This document shows, one piece after another, positions 47,110 through 55,765 of a DNA stretch of 64,000 bases. Under the pieces are notes generated by a model, which had not been told where the DNA came from, made no database searches, and saw nothing but the letters and a program-made list of their open reading frames with translations. Origin of the DNA: Blautia sp. (GTDB lineage Bacteria > Bacillota > Clostridia > Lachnospirales > Lachnospiraceae). Location: NCBI GenBank assembly GCA_026169535.1, contig JAPFCU010000078.1:124001-188000 (forward strand), in the 5' to 3' direction. A program made the position numbers and the translations under genes. How positions within the stretch are numbered: the first letter of the stretch is position 1; each line of letters begins with the position of its first letter.

Positions 47110-47814
47110 GTGGGGAAAAAACAGAAAAGAAACAGGGCAGAGCTTTATTCTCTTCTTCTTCTGGCCGGCGGGAAAAGCAGCCGGATGGGAGAGGATAAGG
47201 CAGGACTTCTTCTGAATGGAGAGAGCTTTCTTTCCTGTCAGATAAAAAAAGCGGAGAAGCTGGGAATCCGGGAGGTTTATGTTTCCGGTCATAATGTTGG
47301 AGAATGTGTCTTCCGGAACGAAAAAATAAAAAGCAGCATACATATCCAGGTGATTTCTGATATTTACAGGGAACGGGGACCGTTAGGCGGACTTCATGCC
47401 TGTATGAAGACCATGGATACTCCTTATTGTCTGGTACTTCCGGTGGATGTGCCTCAGCTTCCGGTGAAGATGCTGGAAGATTTACTTCTTGTTCATGAGG
47501 ACAGACTGGACGCAGTGGATACTGAAGATTTTAGACATTTTGGGTATGAAAGAGCGGGCGGCAATGCCGGGAAGCCTTTGCTGGCGGTGCATGGAGAAAG
47601 AACTGAGCCTTTGATGGGCATTTATCCCACCTGTATGGCAGACTGTATCGGGGAGCAGATACAAAAAGCTTCCGCGCCGGTGTTTCGGATCCTTGATGCA
47701 TGGGGGTATGACACCTGCCGGATTTCCGTGGAGGAATGGCAGATTCAAAATATTAATACGCCGGAGGATTACCGGGAGCTTTTAACGCATATGGAAAAGA
47801 GGAATGAGAGATGA
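47110..47814 (+). CDS. mobA: Molybdenum cofactor guanylyltransferase (MobA)
   Basis: The product (234 residues from GTG 47110) has the nucleotidyltransferase signature LLLAGGKSSRMGEDKAGLLL of MobA, which adds GMP to molybdopterin to make the guanine dinucleotide form used by formate dehydrogenases. Later text VISDIYRERGPLGGLHACM and LPVDVPQLP fits. The GTG is chosen for an AAAGGTGAT site nine bases upstream; another GTG at 47053 is in frame but without a clear site. The gene overlaps moeA by four bases and lies two genes upstream of the formate dehydrogenase that needs this cofactor. Confidence 0.88.
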   Translation: MGKKQKRNRAELYSLLLLAGGKSSRMGEDKAGLLLNGESFLSCQIKKAEKLGIREVYVSGHNVGECVFRNEKIKSSIHIQVISDIYRERGPLGGLHACMKTMDTPYCLVLPVDVPQLPVKMLEDLLLVHEDRLDAVDTEDFRHFGYERAGGNAGKPLLAVHGERTEPLMGIYPTCMADCIGEQIQKASAPVFRILDAWGYDTCRISVEEWQIQNINTPEDYRELLTHMEKRNER

Positions 47815-49022
47815 GAGAGGAAATTTTGCTTGAGGATGCTCTGGAAGAAATTAAAAAGCGGGCGAAGAGGATCACAGACACAAGAAAAGCAGCAGTAAGG
47901 GAGTCTGGAGGATTTTGTCTGGCAGAGGATGTTTATGCGGGAATAGACAATCCGCCTTTTTCACGTTCTCCGGTGGATGGTTATGCAGTCCGGGCGGAAG
48001 ACATAAGGGGGGCTGTCCGCGGAAATCCGGCCAGACTTCAGGTGGCAGGATGTATTTATGCGGGAGATGACGGACAATCCTTTCAGATGAATCCTGGAGA
48101 AGCTTATCGGATCATGACGGGAGCTCCCTTTCCGCAGGGAGCGGATACTGCTGTTAAGCAGGAAGATACAGACTATGGCGAGGATGTGGTGGAAATCTAC
48201 AAAAGCCAGAAGCCATGGGATAATTACTGCTTTCAGGGAGAGGATTATAAAAAAGATAGTCTTCTTCTGAAAAAAGGCTCCCGGATCACCTTTGCGGAGC
48301 AGGGAATCCTTTCTGGTATAGGCCGCACAGATGTAGAGGTTTACCGGAAACCGGTGATAAGAGTACTGACTACAGGAGATGAGCTTTGTGAGCCGGGAAG
48401 CCCTTTGAAGCCGGGAAAGATTTATGATTCCAATGGGATGATGGTGTCTGCACGTCTTTGTGAGCTGGGGGTGCCTCCCAAGTCGGTATCTCACTGTGCA
48501 GACAGTGAGGAGGGGATGGCGGAGGAGCTGAAAAAAGCAGCAGAAGATGCGGATATTATTATTACTACTGGCGGTGTTTCTGTAGGAAAAAAGGATATTC
48601 TCCACGGGGCTCTGGAAATTCTCGGGGCAGAAAAAATATTCTGGAGGATCCGTCTTCAGCCGGGAACCCCTACACTTTTTTCTGTATATAAGGGTACTCT
48701 GATCCTGTCTCTTTCAGGTAATCCTTTTGGGGCAATGGCAAATCTGGAACTTCTTCTTCGCCCTGCGCTGGAAGTGATGACAGGAGATTCTGCATTTGCT
48801 ATGGAAATGCGCCGGGGGATCATGGAGGAGAGTTTTGAAAAAAGATGTCGGGTACGGAGGTTTGTCAGGGCTGTGTATAGAGACGGTAAAGTTACCTTTC
48901 CTCAGGGAATCTCTTCTTCTGGAGCTATCGGTACGTTGCGGGGCTGCAACTGCCTGCTGGACATTCCGGCAGGCAAGGAAAACGTAAAAGCCGGAGAGCA
49001 GGTGGCAGTGTGGATGCTGTAA
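47811..49022 (+). CDS. moeA: Molybdopterin molybdotransferase (MoeA)
   Basis: This 403-residue enzyme inserts molybdate (or tungstate) into adenylylated molybdopterin. It has NPPFSRSPVDGYAVRAEDI near residue 45, the MTGAPFPQGADTAVKQEDT region, TTGDELCEPGSPLKPGKIYDSN and the TTGGVSVGKKD motif, then SLSGNPFGAM. The length is normal. Its ATG overlaps the mobA stop (ATGA), and the mobB start lies 13 bases before its own stop. Confidence 0.93.
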   Translation: MREEILLEDALEEIKKRAKRITDTRKAAVRESGGFCLAEDVYAGIDNPPFSRSPVDGYAVRAEDIRGAVRGNPARLQVAGCIYAGDDGQSFQMNPGEAYRIMTGAPFPQGADTAVKQEDTDYGEDVVEIYKSQKPWDNYCFQGEDYKKDSLLLKKGSRITFAEQGILSGIGRTDVEVYRKPVIRVLTTGDELCEPGSPLKPGKIYDSNGMMVSARLCELGVPPKSVSHCADSEEGMAEELKKAAEDADIIITTGGVSVGKKDILHGALEILGAEKIFWRIRLQPGTPTLFSVYKGTLILSLSGNPFGAMANLELLLRPALEVMTGDSAFAMEMRRGIMEESFEKRCRVRRFVRAVYRDGKVTFPQGISSSGAIGTLRGCNCLLDIPAGKENVKAGEQVAVWML

Positions 49023-49522
49023 AAAAAACGGAGAAGCCTTTTGTGGCGGCGGTAAGCGGTATAAAAAATTCCGGCAAAACCACCTTTCTGGAAAAACTGG
49101 TACTGGAACTGACGCAAAGAGGATATCGTGTGGCGGTAATTAAGCATGACGGTCATGAGTTTCAGGCAGACAGGGATGGGACAGATACTTATCGGATGCA
49201 GCAGGCGGGGGCATACGGAACCTGTATTTTTTCCAAAGGACAGTGGCAAATGGTAAAAAAACAGCCGGATGTGAAAGTGGAGGAGCTTATAGGATTTTTC
49301 CCTGAAGTGGATTTTATCCTGCTGGAAGGAATGAAGGAATCCCTTTTTCCAAAATTTGAGTTGGTACGAAAAGGTATTTCCCAGAAGAGTGTCTGTGATG
49401 CAAAAACTCTTTTAGCACTTGTTACAGACACCGGATTAAGACTGCCGGAAATTATGACTTTAAATCCAGATGAAATCGAAAAGGCAGCAGATATTCTGGT
49501 GAAAGTTAGTATAAACAAATGA
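49010..49522 (+). CDS. mobB: Molybdopterin-guanine dinucleotide biosynthesis adaptor MobB
   Basis: A 170-residue P-loop GTPase-like protein with Walker A SGIKNSGKTTFLEKL and the family motif VIKHDGHEFQADRDGTDTYRM. MobB supports MobA in making and delivering the dinucleotide cofactor. It overlaps moeA and is followed by a terminator, closing a three-gene cofactor unit directly upstream of the formate dehydrogenase cluster. Confidence 0.9.
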   Translation: MDAVKKTEKPFVAAVSGIKNSGKTTFLEKLVLELTQRGYRVAVIKHDGHEFQADRDGTDTYRMQQAGAYGTCIFSKGQWQMVKKQPDVKVEELIGFFPEVDFILLEGMKESLFPKFELVRKGISQKSVCDAKTLLALVTDTGLRLPEIMTLNPDEIEKAADILVKVSINK

Positions 49523-49528
49523 AAAAAC

Positions 49529-49569
49529 AGGGAAAATCTGAAAAAATTTCAGCATTTTCCCTAATTTTA
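49529..49569 (+). terminator. Terminator after mobB
   Basis: AGGGAAAAT (49529-49537) pairs with ATTTTCCCT (49554-49562), with an inner CTGAAA/TTTCAG extension, followed by AATTTTAT. Confidence 0.75.
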
Positions 49570-49582
49570 TATTCAGCTATTC

Positions 49583-49611
49583 TTGTAAAACAAAAGCTGC
49601 AATGTTAAAAT
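49583..49611 (+). promoter_or_regulatory. Promoter of the formate dehydrogenase-hydrogenase cluster
   Basis: TTGTAA (49583-49588) and TAAAAT (49606-49611) have a 17-base spacer, about 70 bases before the fdhF ATG, whose ribosome site is TTAGGAGGG. Confidence 0.65.
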
Positions 49612-49680
49612 ATAAACGAGAATTTAGCTCAAAAAGATAGGAAATCAGTAATTCATATTTTAAGTTAGGAGGGAATAAGT

Positions 49681-51870
49681 ATGGCTTTAAAACAAGTCCA
49701 GACAACCTGTGCGTATTGCGGAGCAGGCTGCCAGATCATGTTCACAGTCGATACAGATGCAAACAAGATTGTGGAAGCAGTCCCTGCAGACGGCAGAACT
49801 AATGCGGGAACCCTCTGTCTGAAAGGTCATTACGGCTGGGATTATCTGAATGATCCCCAGATTCTTACGAAACGTCTTCGTAAGCCGATGATCCGTAAAG
49901 GCGGAAAAAAATCACCTCTCGTAGAGGTTTCATGGGAGGAGGCAATCTCCTATGTAGCGGAACGCCTGGGAGAGATCAAGGAAAAATATGGTCCGGATTC
50001 CATTATGGGAACAGGTTCTGCAAGAGGAGCCGGCAACGAGGCAAATTATCTGATGCAGAAATTTATGCGCGCGTGCATTGGCACCAACAATGTCGATCAC
50101 TGCGCCCGAATATGACATGCGCCTTCGGTAGCGGGTCTACTGTATTCTTTAGGTTCAGGCGCAATGTCAATGGGCATCCCGGAAATTGAGGATGCAGGCT
50201 GTTTACTTTGTTTCGGCTATAACGGAGCAGATTCCCATCCAATTGTCGCAAGACGTATTGTCCGAGGCAAACAGAAGGGAATGAAGATCATCTGTGCAGA
50301 TCCGCGTGTGACAGAAACCGCACGTATTTCAGACATCCATCTGCAGCTTAAGGGAGGTTCCAACCTTGCCCTGGTAAATGCAATGGCAAATGTGATCTGG
50401 AATGAGGGACTGGCAGATACCAGATTTATTGAAGAACACACAAAGGGATTTGATGAATTCCTGAAGGTGATTGAAAAATATACACCGGAATATGCAGAAC
50501 CGATCACACACATTCCGGCAGATGAAATACGCAGGGCGGCAAGAATGTATGCCACTACCAAACCTGCCATGATTCTTTATGGTATGGGTGTCTGTCAGTT
50601 TACGCAGGCAGTGGATGTGGTCAAAGGGCTTGCAAACCTTGCACTGATGACAGGAAACTTTGGCGGTCCGTCTATGGGTATCGGTCCGGTACGCGGACAG
50701 AACAATGTACAGGGAGCCTGTGATATGGGTGCTCTTCCAAACTCTTATCCGGGTTATCAGAATGTGACGGTACCGGAGATTCGTGAAAAATTTGAAAAGG
50801 CATGGGGTGTGCCTCTGTCTGATCAGGTGGGCTGTCCTATTACCCATGTACCACACAGAATCCTTCATGAGAAGGATGAAAAGAAGAGAATCCATGCATA
50901 TTACATATTCGGAGAAGATCCGGCACAGTCAGATCCTGATCTGGCAGAGGTCAGAGAAGCTCTTGATAAATGTGATTTTGTTGTTATGCAGGATATCTAT
51001 ATGAATAAGACAGGTCTTTATGCAGACGTGATCCTTCCTGCTACTGCCTGGGGTGAGAACGAAGGTATTTATACCTGTGCAGACCGTGGCTTCCAGAGAG
51101 TCCGTAAGCTGATTGAACCAGAAGGCGATATGCGTCCGGACTGGAAGATCATTGCAGATATCTCCACAGCTATGGGTTATCCTATGAATTACAGAAATAC
51201 GGAGGAGATCTGGAATGAAATGATCGATCTCTGTCCAAGTTTTACCGGTGCAACCTACGAAAAAATCGAAAAATACGGTGGCGTTCAATGGCCGTGCCGT
51301 GACAAATCCATGGAGGACAGAGGAACGCCTTATCTTCATAAGGATGGTATTTTTGCTACAAAAGATCATAAAGCTCTGTTTTATGGTACAGACTGGCATC
51401 CGCCGGTGGAACTGGAAAATGACCAGTATCCCATGACACTTTCCACGGTTCGTGAAGTAGGTCATTATTCTGTGCGTACTATGACAGGAAACTGCCGCAC
51501 CCTGCGGAATCTGGAGGACGAGCCGGGATGGGTACAGATGAATACTCAGGACTGTGAAAAGATGAGGTTGAAAAAAGGAGAGCTGGTTAAGATTCTTTCT
51601 AAGAGAGGATACTGTATTACCAGATGCCTTCCTACAGATCGTGTAAAACCCGGTGCAACCTATATGACTTATCAGTGGTGGATCGGAGCCTGCAATGAGC
51701 TGACAACAGCCAAACTGGATCCCATCAGTAATACTCCCGAGTACAAATACTGTGCCTGTCGTGTAGAAAAGATTCAGGATCAGGAATGGGCAGAACGTCA
51801 TGTGAGGGAATTGTATGATGATATCCGCGCCCAGATGGGTATCGATACGGGAAAGGGGGCAGAAGCATGA
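49681..51870 (+). CDS. fdhF: Selenocysteine-containing formate dehydrogenase (FdhF), HDCR catalytic subunit
   Basis: Read through the in-frame TGA at 50113-50115, this is one 729-residue formate dehydrogenase with selenocysteine at 145. The reading frame is the same on both sides and the junction NVDHCARI-U-HAPSVAGL matches the active site of FdhF, including the following His. Residues 12-50 hold the [4Fe-4S] site CAYCGAGCQ ... CLKGHYG; the rest is the bis-molybdopterin fold with the MGD-binding C-terminal domain (about 600-729). A SECIS-like hairpin lies 11 bases after the TGA, and selA, selB, selD, tRNA-Sec and fdhD are within 13 kb. In HDCR this subunit interconverts CO2 and formate. It overlaps the next gene by four bases. 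Confidence 0.95.
50113..50141 (+). promoter_or_regulatory. Selenocysteine codon and SECIS element of fdhF
   Basis: TGA 50113-50115 is followed, after 11 bases, by a hairpin GGTAG (50127-50131), loop CGGGT and CTACT (50137-50141). The GGGTCT around the loop resembles the SelB-binding AGGTCT loop of E. coli fdhF, and the spacing from the UGA is the same. Confidence 0.8.
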
Positions 51871-52406
51871 ATTACTTTGTAAAAGGGAACCCTGACCTTT
51901 GTATCGGCTGCCGTACCTGCATGATCGGATGCGTAGTAGCCCATGAGGGAAAGCATATCTTTGAGGTGGATCCGGATTCCTATAGCTTTAATCCGAAACT
52001 TCATATGGTAAAAACAGCGCGCTTAAGTGTTCCGGTACAGTGCAAGCACTGTGAAAATCCGGCATGCATGGCAGTGTGTCCGGCAGGCGCCATTTCCCAG
52101 AAAGACCACTGTATTGTCATTGATACAGATAAATGTATGGGATGTAAATCCTGCATGGATGCATGTCCGTTCGGTGCCATTAATATGACAGTTCAGACAG
52201 GAAAATTCCAGGCGGACGGATCTGAGAAAAAAGTGGCAAACAAATGCGACCTTTGCTATGGACTTCCGGGAGGACCAGCCTGTGTAAGAGTCTGTCCTAC
52301 AGAAGCTTTGACTCTTGTAACAGAGGAGAAATTGGGAGAAGCCATGGAACATAAACGTATGGAAGCTGCCAGAAATACGTATCGGGAAACGCATCCGCAG
52401 GAATAG
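51867..52406 (+). CDS. Four-cluster ferredoxin subunit (HycB/HydN-like) of the formate-hydrogenase complex
   Basis: A 179-residue polyferredoxin with four Cys groups: CIGCRTCMIGC (12-22), CKHCENPACMAVCP, CMGCKSCMDACPFGA and CDLCYGLPGGPACVRVCP. This is the four [4Fe-4S] plan of HycB-like electron carriers. Its start overlaps the fdhF stop, so the two are coupled. In HDCR two or more of these link formate dehydrogenase to hydrogenase; this one is the likely FdhF partner from its position. Confidence 0.92.
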   Translation: MNYFVKGNPDLCIGCRTCMIGCVVAHEGKHIFEVDPDSYSFNPKLHMVKTARLSVPVQCKHCENPACMAVCPAGAISQKDHCIVIDTDKCMGCKSCMDACPFGAINMTVQTGKFQADGSEKKVANKCDLCYGLPGGPACVRVCPTEALTLVTEEKLGEAMEHKRMEAARNTYRETHPQE

Positions 52407-52420
52407 GAGGTCATAAAGCG

Positions 52421-52984
52421 ATGAAAAAAGAAATCGGGTCTTTTGTGGTGGGAGACAGTACCAAATGTACTGGCTGCAAAGCCTGTGAGGTGGCCTGCTT
52501 CACTGTCCATAACCGCAAAAGCAATCATGTTGGAAATACAGTGGGAACCGTTACGGTTCCCGTAACCCCAAGGCTGTTCCTGACCAGATTTGATCAGGGG
52601 TGTATGCCGATCCAGTGTAAGCACTGTGAGGATGCGCCATGTCTGAATGCGTGCAGCAAGGGAGCCATCAGCCGGATCGACCATCAGGTGATTGTAGATG
52701 CAGAAAAATGCATTGGCTGCAAGGACTGTATGCAGGCATGTCCTTTTGGTGCCATTGCGCTTCTTCCTTATGCGAAGGACGGACGTCTGGTGGCACAGCC
52801 AATGTCTGAGGAGCCAAAAGTCTTTGCATCCAAATGTGATCTCTGTGCAGGGATTGAAGGCGGCCCTGCCTGCGTAAGAGTCTGTCCTCATCAGGCGCTC
52901 AGACTGGTGGATCCGGAAGCGGAGCGGGAAGAAAAAAATATCAGGGCAGCAGAGTCACTGCTTCTGACAAAAGACTGGAGATAA
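52421..52984 (+). CDS. Second four-cluster ferredoxin subunit (HycB/HydN-like)
   Basis: At 187 residues it repeats the plan of the preceding gene: CTGCKACEVAC, CKHCEDAPCLNACSKGA, CIGCKDCMQACPFGA, CDLCAGIEGGPACVRVCP. The C-terminus adds a charged helix (DPEAEREEKNIRAAESLLL). In the HDCR of Thermoanaerobacter kivui a C-terminal helix of one HycB builds the filament, so this tail is a candidate for the same role; that is inference. Ribosome site AGGAGGTCATAAAG. Confidence 0.92.
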   Translation: MKKEIGSFVVGDSTKCTGCKACEVACFTVHNRKSNHVGNTVGTVTVPVTPRLFLTRFDQGCMPIQCKHCEDAPCLNACSKGAISRIDHQVIVDAEKCIGCKDCMQACPFGAIALLPYAKDGRLVAQPMSEEPKVFASKCDLCAGIEGGPACVRVCPHQALRLVDPEAEREEKNIRAAESLLLTKDWR

Positions 52985-52999
52985 GGGAGGACAAAATTC

Positions 53000-54358
53000 A
53001 TGATAGTAGCAATTGATCAGAATCTCTGTACCGGCTGCCGTGAATGTGCAGAAGTCTGTCCTGCCTATGCCATTGTAGGCGAACAGGGACAGCCTCAGAC
53101 TATTGATACAGACAGATGCGTGATGTGCGGACAGTGCGTGCAGAAATGTAAATCTTATGTATCCATTCTGACCCATGGAAAAAAAGCCTACGACAGAGTC
53201 AAAAAAGAAAGAAACATTCCGGATTCTGTTCAGGAGCCTCTTTTTGCAGCGTATGCGGTCTGCAATCTGGATAAAGTAAAAGAAGCTCTTGCAGATAAAA
53301 ATAAATTTACCATTGTACAGTGCGCACCGGCAGTCCGAGTTGCCATTGCAGAAGAATTTGGCGAAGATCTGGGAACACTGACACCCGGAAAATTATCTGC
53401 GGCTCTTCATACCCTGGGATTTGACAGGGTGTACGATACCAACTTTCCGGCAGATGTGACCATTATGGAGGAAGGTACGGAGCTTGTGAAGCGTGTAACA
53501 GAAGGCGGCGTTCTTCCAATGTTCACCTCCTGCTGTCCGGCCTGGGTAAAATTCCTTGAGAACAACTATCCGGAGCTTGCCGATCATCTGTCCTCGGCAA
53601 AAAGCCCTCAGCAGATCGGCGGAGCCATTTTCAAAACATACGGGGCACAGCTGGAAGGCAAAGAAGGAAAGGATATTTACAGCGTGTCTGTAATGCCCTG
53701 TACTTGTAAGGAATTTGAAAGCGGTCGTCCGGAAATGAAGGACAGCGGCTTCCGTGACGTAGACGTGGCCATTACCACCAGAGATCTGGCATGGCTTATT
53801 AAAGATATGGGAATTAACTGGGATGATCTTGAGGATCAGGAGTTTGACCAGCCGCTGGGACTGTATACCGGTGCCGGAACAATCTTTGGCGTTACCGGCG
53901 GCGTTATGGAAGCGGCCATTCGTACCGGTTATGAGCTTGTGACCGGACAGCCGATTCCGGATCTTGAGGTAACAGCTGTTCGTGGAACAGAGGGGTTCCG
54001 TACCTCTGTGATAAAAGTAGGCGATCTGGATCTGAAGGTGGGAGTTGTTACCGGGCTGAAAAATGTAATTCCGGTTCTGGAGGCAGTAAAAAATGGAACC
54101 CTGGATCTTCATTTTATTGAGGTAATGACCTGTCCGGAAGGCTGTGTCAGCGGAGGCGGACAGCCGAAGCTTCTTATGGATACGGACAGAGAAGAGGCTT
54201 ATGCGGCAAGAAGGGCGGCAACCTTTGCCCATGACAGAGAACTGACCTACCGTAAATCCCATGAAAATCCGGCGATCAAAAAGATTTATGAGGAGTTTTT
54301 AGAGGAACCAAACAGTAATATTGCCCATCATTTACTGCATACAAAGTATTGCATTTAA
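53000..54358 (+). CDS. hydA2: [FeFe] hydrogenase, HDCR HydA2-type
   Basis: The 452-residue enzyme has two N-terminal [4Fe-4S] sites (CTGCRECAEVCPAYA and CVMCGQCVQKCKSY) and the three H-cluster motifs: TSCCPAWVKFLE (about 176), MPCTCKEFE (about 233) and EVMTCPEGCVSGGGQP (about 373). It lacks the longer N-terminal 2Fe-2S domain of bifurcating hydrogenases, which agrees with HydA2 of HDCR. It would supply electrons from H2 through the two ferredoxin subunits to CO2 reduction. It closes the four-gene cluster with short gaps and a strong terminator region. Confidence 0.93.
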   Translation: MIVAIDQNLCTGCRECAEVCPAYAIVGEQGQPQTIDTDRCVMCGQCVQKCKSYVSILTHGKKAYDRVKKERNIPDSVQEPLFAAYAVCNLDKVKEALADKNKFTIVQCAPAVRVAIAEEFGEDLGTLTPGKLSAALHTLGFDRVYDTNFPADVTIMEEGTELVKRVTEGGVLPMFTSCCPAWVKFLENNYPELADHLSSAKSPQQIGGAIFKTYGAQLEGKEGKDIYSVSVMPCTCKEFESGRPEMKDSGFRDVDVAITTRDLAWLIKDMGINWDDLEDQEFDQPLGLYTGAGTIFGVTGGVMEAAIRTGYELVTGQPIPDLEVTAVRGTEGFRTSVIKVGDLDLKVGVVTGLKNVIPVLEAVKNGTLDLHFIEVMTCPEGCVSGGGQPKLLMDTDREEAYAARRAATFAHDRELTYRKSHENPAIKKIYEEFLEEPNSNIAHHLLHTKYCI

Positions 54359-54371
54359 AAAGGGGAGGCAA

Positions 54372-54398
54372 AGAGGGGCGTCATTCGTCCGCCCCTCT
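54372..54398 (+). terminator. GC-rich hairpin after the hydrogenase gene
   Basis: AGAGGGGCG (54372-54380) pairs perfectly with CGCCCCTCT (54390-54398). There is no clear T-run, so it may protect the mRNA end rather than terminate. Confidence 0.55.
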
Positions 54399-54462
54399 CT
54401 GCACACACCCCCCCGGCTTTATGAGTACGGCAGAAGTGAAAGAGGGAAGGAAACAGTAACTC

Positions 54463-54488
54463 AAAACAGCGGCATGCTGTTTTTTTTA
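54463..54488 (+). terminator. Rho-independent terminator of the formate-hydrogen cluster
   Basis: AAAACAGC (54463-54470) pairs with GCTGTTTT (54476-54483) around GGCAT and runs into TTTTT. The interval 54359-54660 holds this and the hairpin before it; no gene is supported there. Confidence 0.75.
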
Positions 54489-54660
54489 CTTTATTTATCT
54501 TTTTACATTGCTGTTATGAAGTTCTGCTATTATAATAAAAGAAAATTTTTATAAAGGCAGCACATTCAATTCATAAAGTGTTGGCAAACGATAAAAATAT
54601 TTTAGCTGCAGGAAAACATACTTATAGATTTTGTAATAGCAAATAGGGTGTCACAATTAT

Positions 54661-55194
54661 ATGGTAGAAATCAAAGAGTTGAACAGAGAAGTGTATTCGG
54701 GAAAGAATTTCACAGTCAAATATCAAACAAAAGGATATCTTGATATTCAATCAACAACAGAGGGATTTGGTATATCTTATAAGTTCTTCCCTGAACCAAA
54801 AGAAATGTCATTCAGCGATATATTTTTTAATGAATGGTTAGAAAATCCTGTTGGATTTGGTGCGTTTGAAGATGGACAGCTGTTAGGATATGTGGAAGGT
54901 ACATTAGAAGAATGGAATAATCGGTATAGAATTAGTAATATTTGTGTTTTTGACAGTTCAAACCGAAATAATGGTATCGGTTCTCTGTTAATGGAAGTAA
55001 TTTTAGCAGAAGCTTCAAAAAACGGTGCGAGAATGACTGTTCTGGAAACACAGACATGTAATGAAAATGCCTTTGCTTTTTATAAAAAACATGGATTTAA
55101 AATCATAGGGTTTGATTTGTTTGCTTACTCAAATTCAGACCCGGATCGTAATGAAATCAGAATTGAAATGGGAAAAGTTATGGACTTAAAGTAA
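54661..55194 (+). CDS. GNAT-family acetyltransferase (streptothricin acetyltransferase-like)
   Basis: A 177-residue GNAT with the acetyl-CoA loop SNRNNGIGSLLMEVI and the end ETQTCNENAFAFYKKHGFKIIGFD followed by YSN-NEI text, which recalls SatA/YyaR streptothricin acetyltransferases. Resistance activity is not shown. Base composition is clearly more AT-rich than in the hydrogenase genes, which together with its neighbours suggests a later insertion. Confidence 0.75.
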   Translation: MVEIKELNREVYSGKNFTVKYQTKGYLDIQSTTEGFGISYKFFPEPKEMSFSDIFFNEWLENPVGFGAFEDGQLLGYVEGTLEEWNNRYRISNICVFDSSNRNNGIGSLLMEVILAEASKNGARMTVLETQTCNENAFAFYKKHGFKIIGFDLFAYSNSDPDRNEIRIEMGKVMDLK

Positions 55195-55214
55195 AGGGGG
55201 CAGTTTTAAGGTCA

Positions 55215-55733
55215 ATGAAATTAATAAAAGGAAGTTACGAATACAAAGAGCAGATCATTGATATGCTCAAAGAGTGGAAGGAATATAACGATACTCATAA
55301 CGTGAACCGCTCACCAGGGGTTATTTTCAAAAATGATTATGATGACTTTGATTATTATTTGAATAATTTGGAAACAAAGGAACCGAAAAACGGATTGGTT
55401 CCTGATTCTACATTTTTTTGTTTGGATGAGGAACGAAATATCATTGTAGGCGCGGTAAATATCAGGCATTATTTAAATGAACATCTTCTATTACATGGAG
55501 GTCATATCGGCGACGGAATCAGACCGTCTGAAAGAAGAAAAGGATATGCTGTGCAAATGATCGGGCTTGCCTTAGAGGAATGTAAAAAAATGGGAATCAA
55601 AAAAGTTTTGATGGTATGTGATAAAGATAATATTGGTTCTGCGAAATCCATTATAAAAAACGGCGGAATATTAGAAAATGAACAAACAGAAAACGGTAAG
55701 ACAGAGCAAAGATACTGGATTGATTTAGAGTAA
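55215..55733 (+). CDS. GNAT-family acetyltransferase
   Basis: The 172-residue protein has the family loop RPSERRKGYAVQMIGLAL and the closing strand DKDNIGSAKSIIKNGGILENE. Such members are annotated generally as N-acetyltransferases; the substrate is not known. It starts 20 bases after the first GNAT and belongs to the same AT-rich stretch. Confidence 0.8.
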   Translation: MKLIKGSYEYKEQIIDMLKEWKEYNDTHNVNRSPGVIFKNDYDDFDYYLNNLETKEPKNGLVPDSTFFCLDEERNIIVGAVNIRHYLNEHLLLHGGHIGDGIRPSERRKGYAVQMIGLALEECKKMGIKKVLMVCDKDNIGSAKSIIKNGGILENEQTENGKTEQRYWIDLE

Positions 55734-55765
55734 TCGGATAAATACGAAATTTAAGAGGAAGAAAA

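Noticed and set aside
49681-50115. fdhF as a frameshifted or truncated pseudogene
   Set aside because: The frame continues unchanged after a single TGA at the known Sec position, a SECIS hairpin follows, and the whole Sec machinery is nearby.
54321-54554. Plus-strand open frame of 77 codons after hydA2
   Set aside because: It begins inside hydA2 and runs through both terminator hairpins; it has no ribosome site or family likeness.
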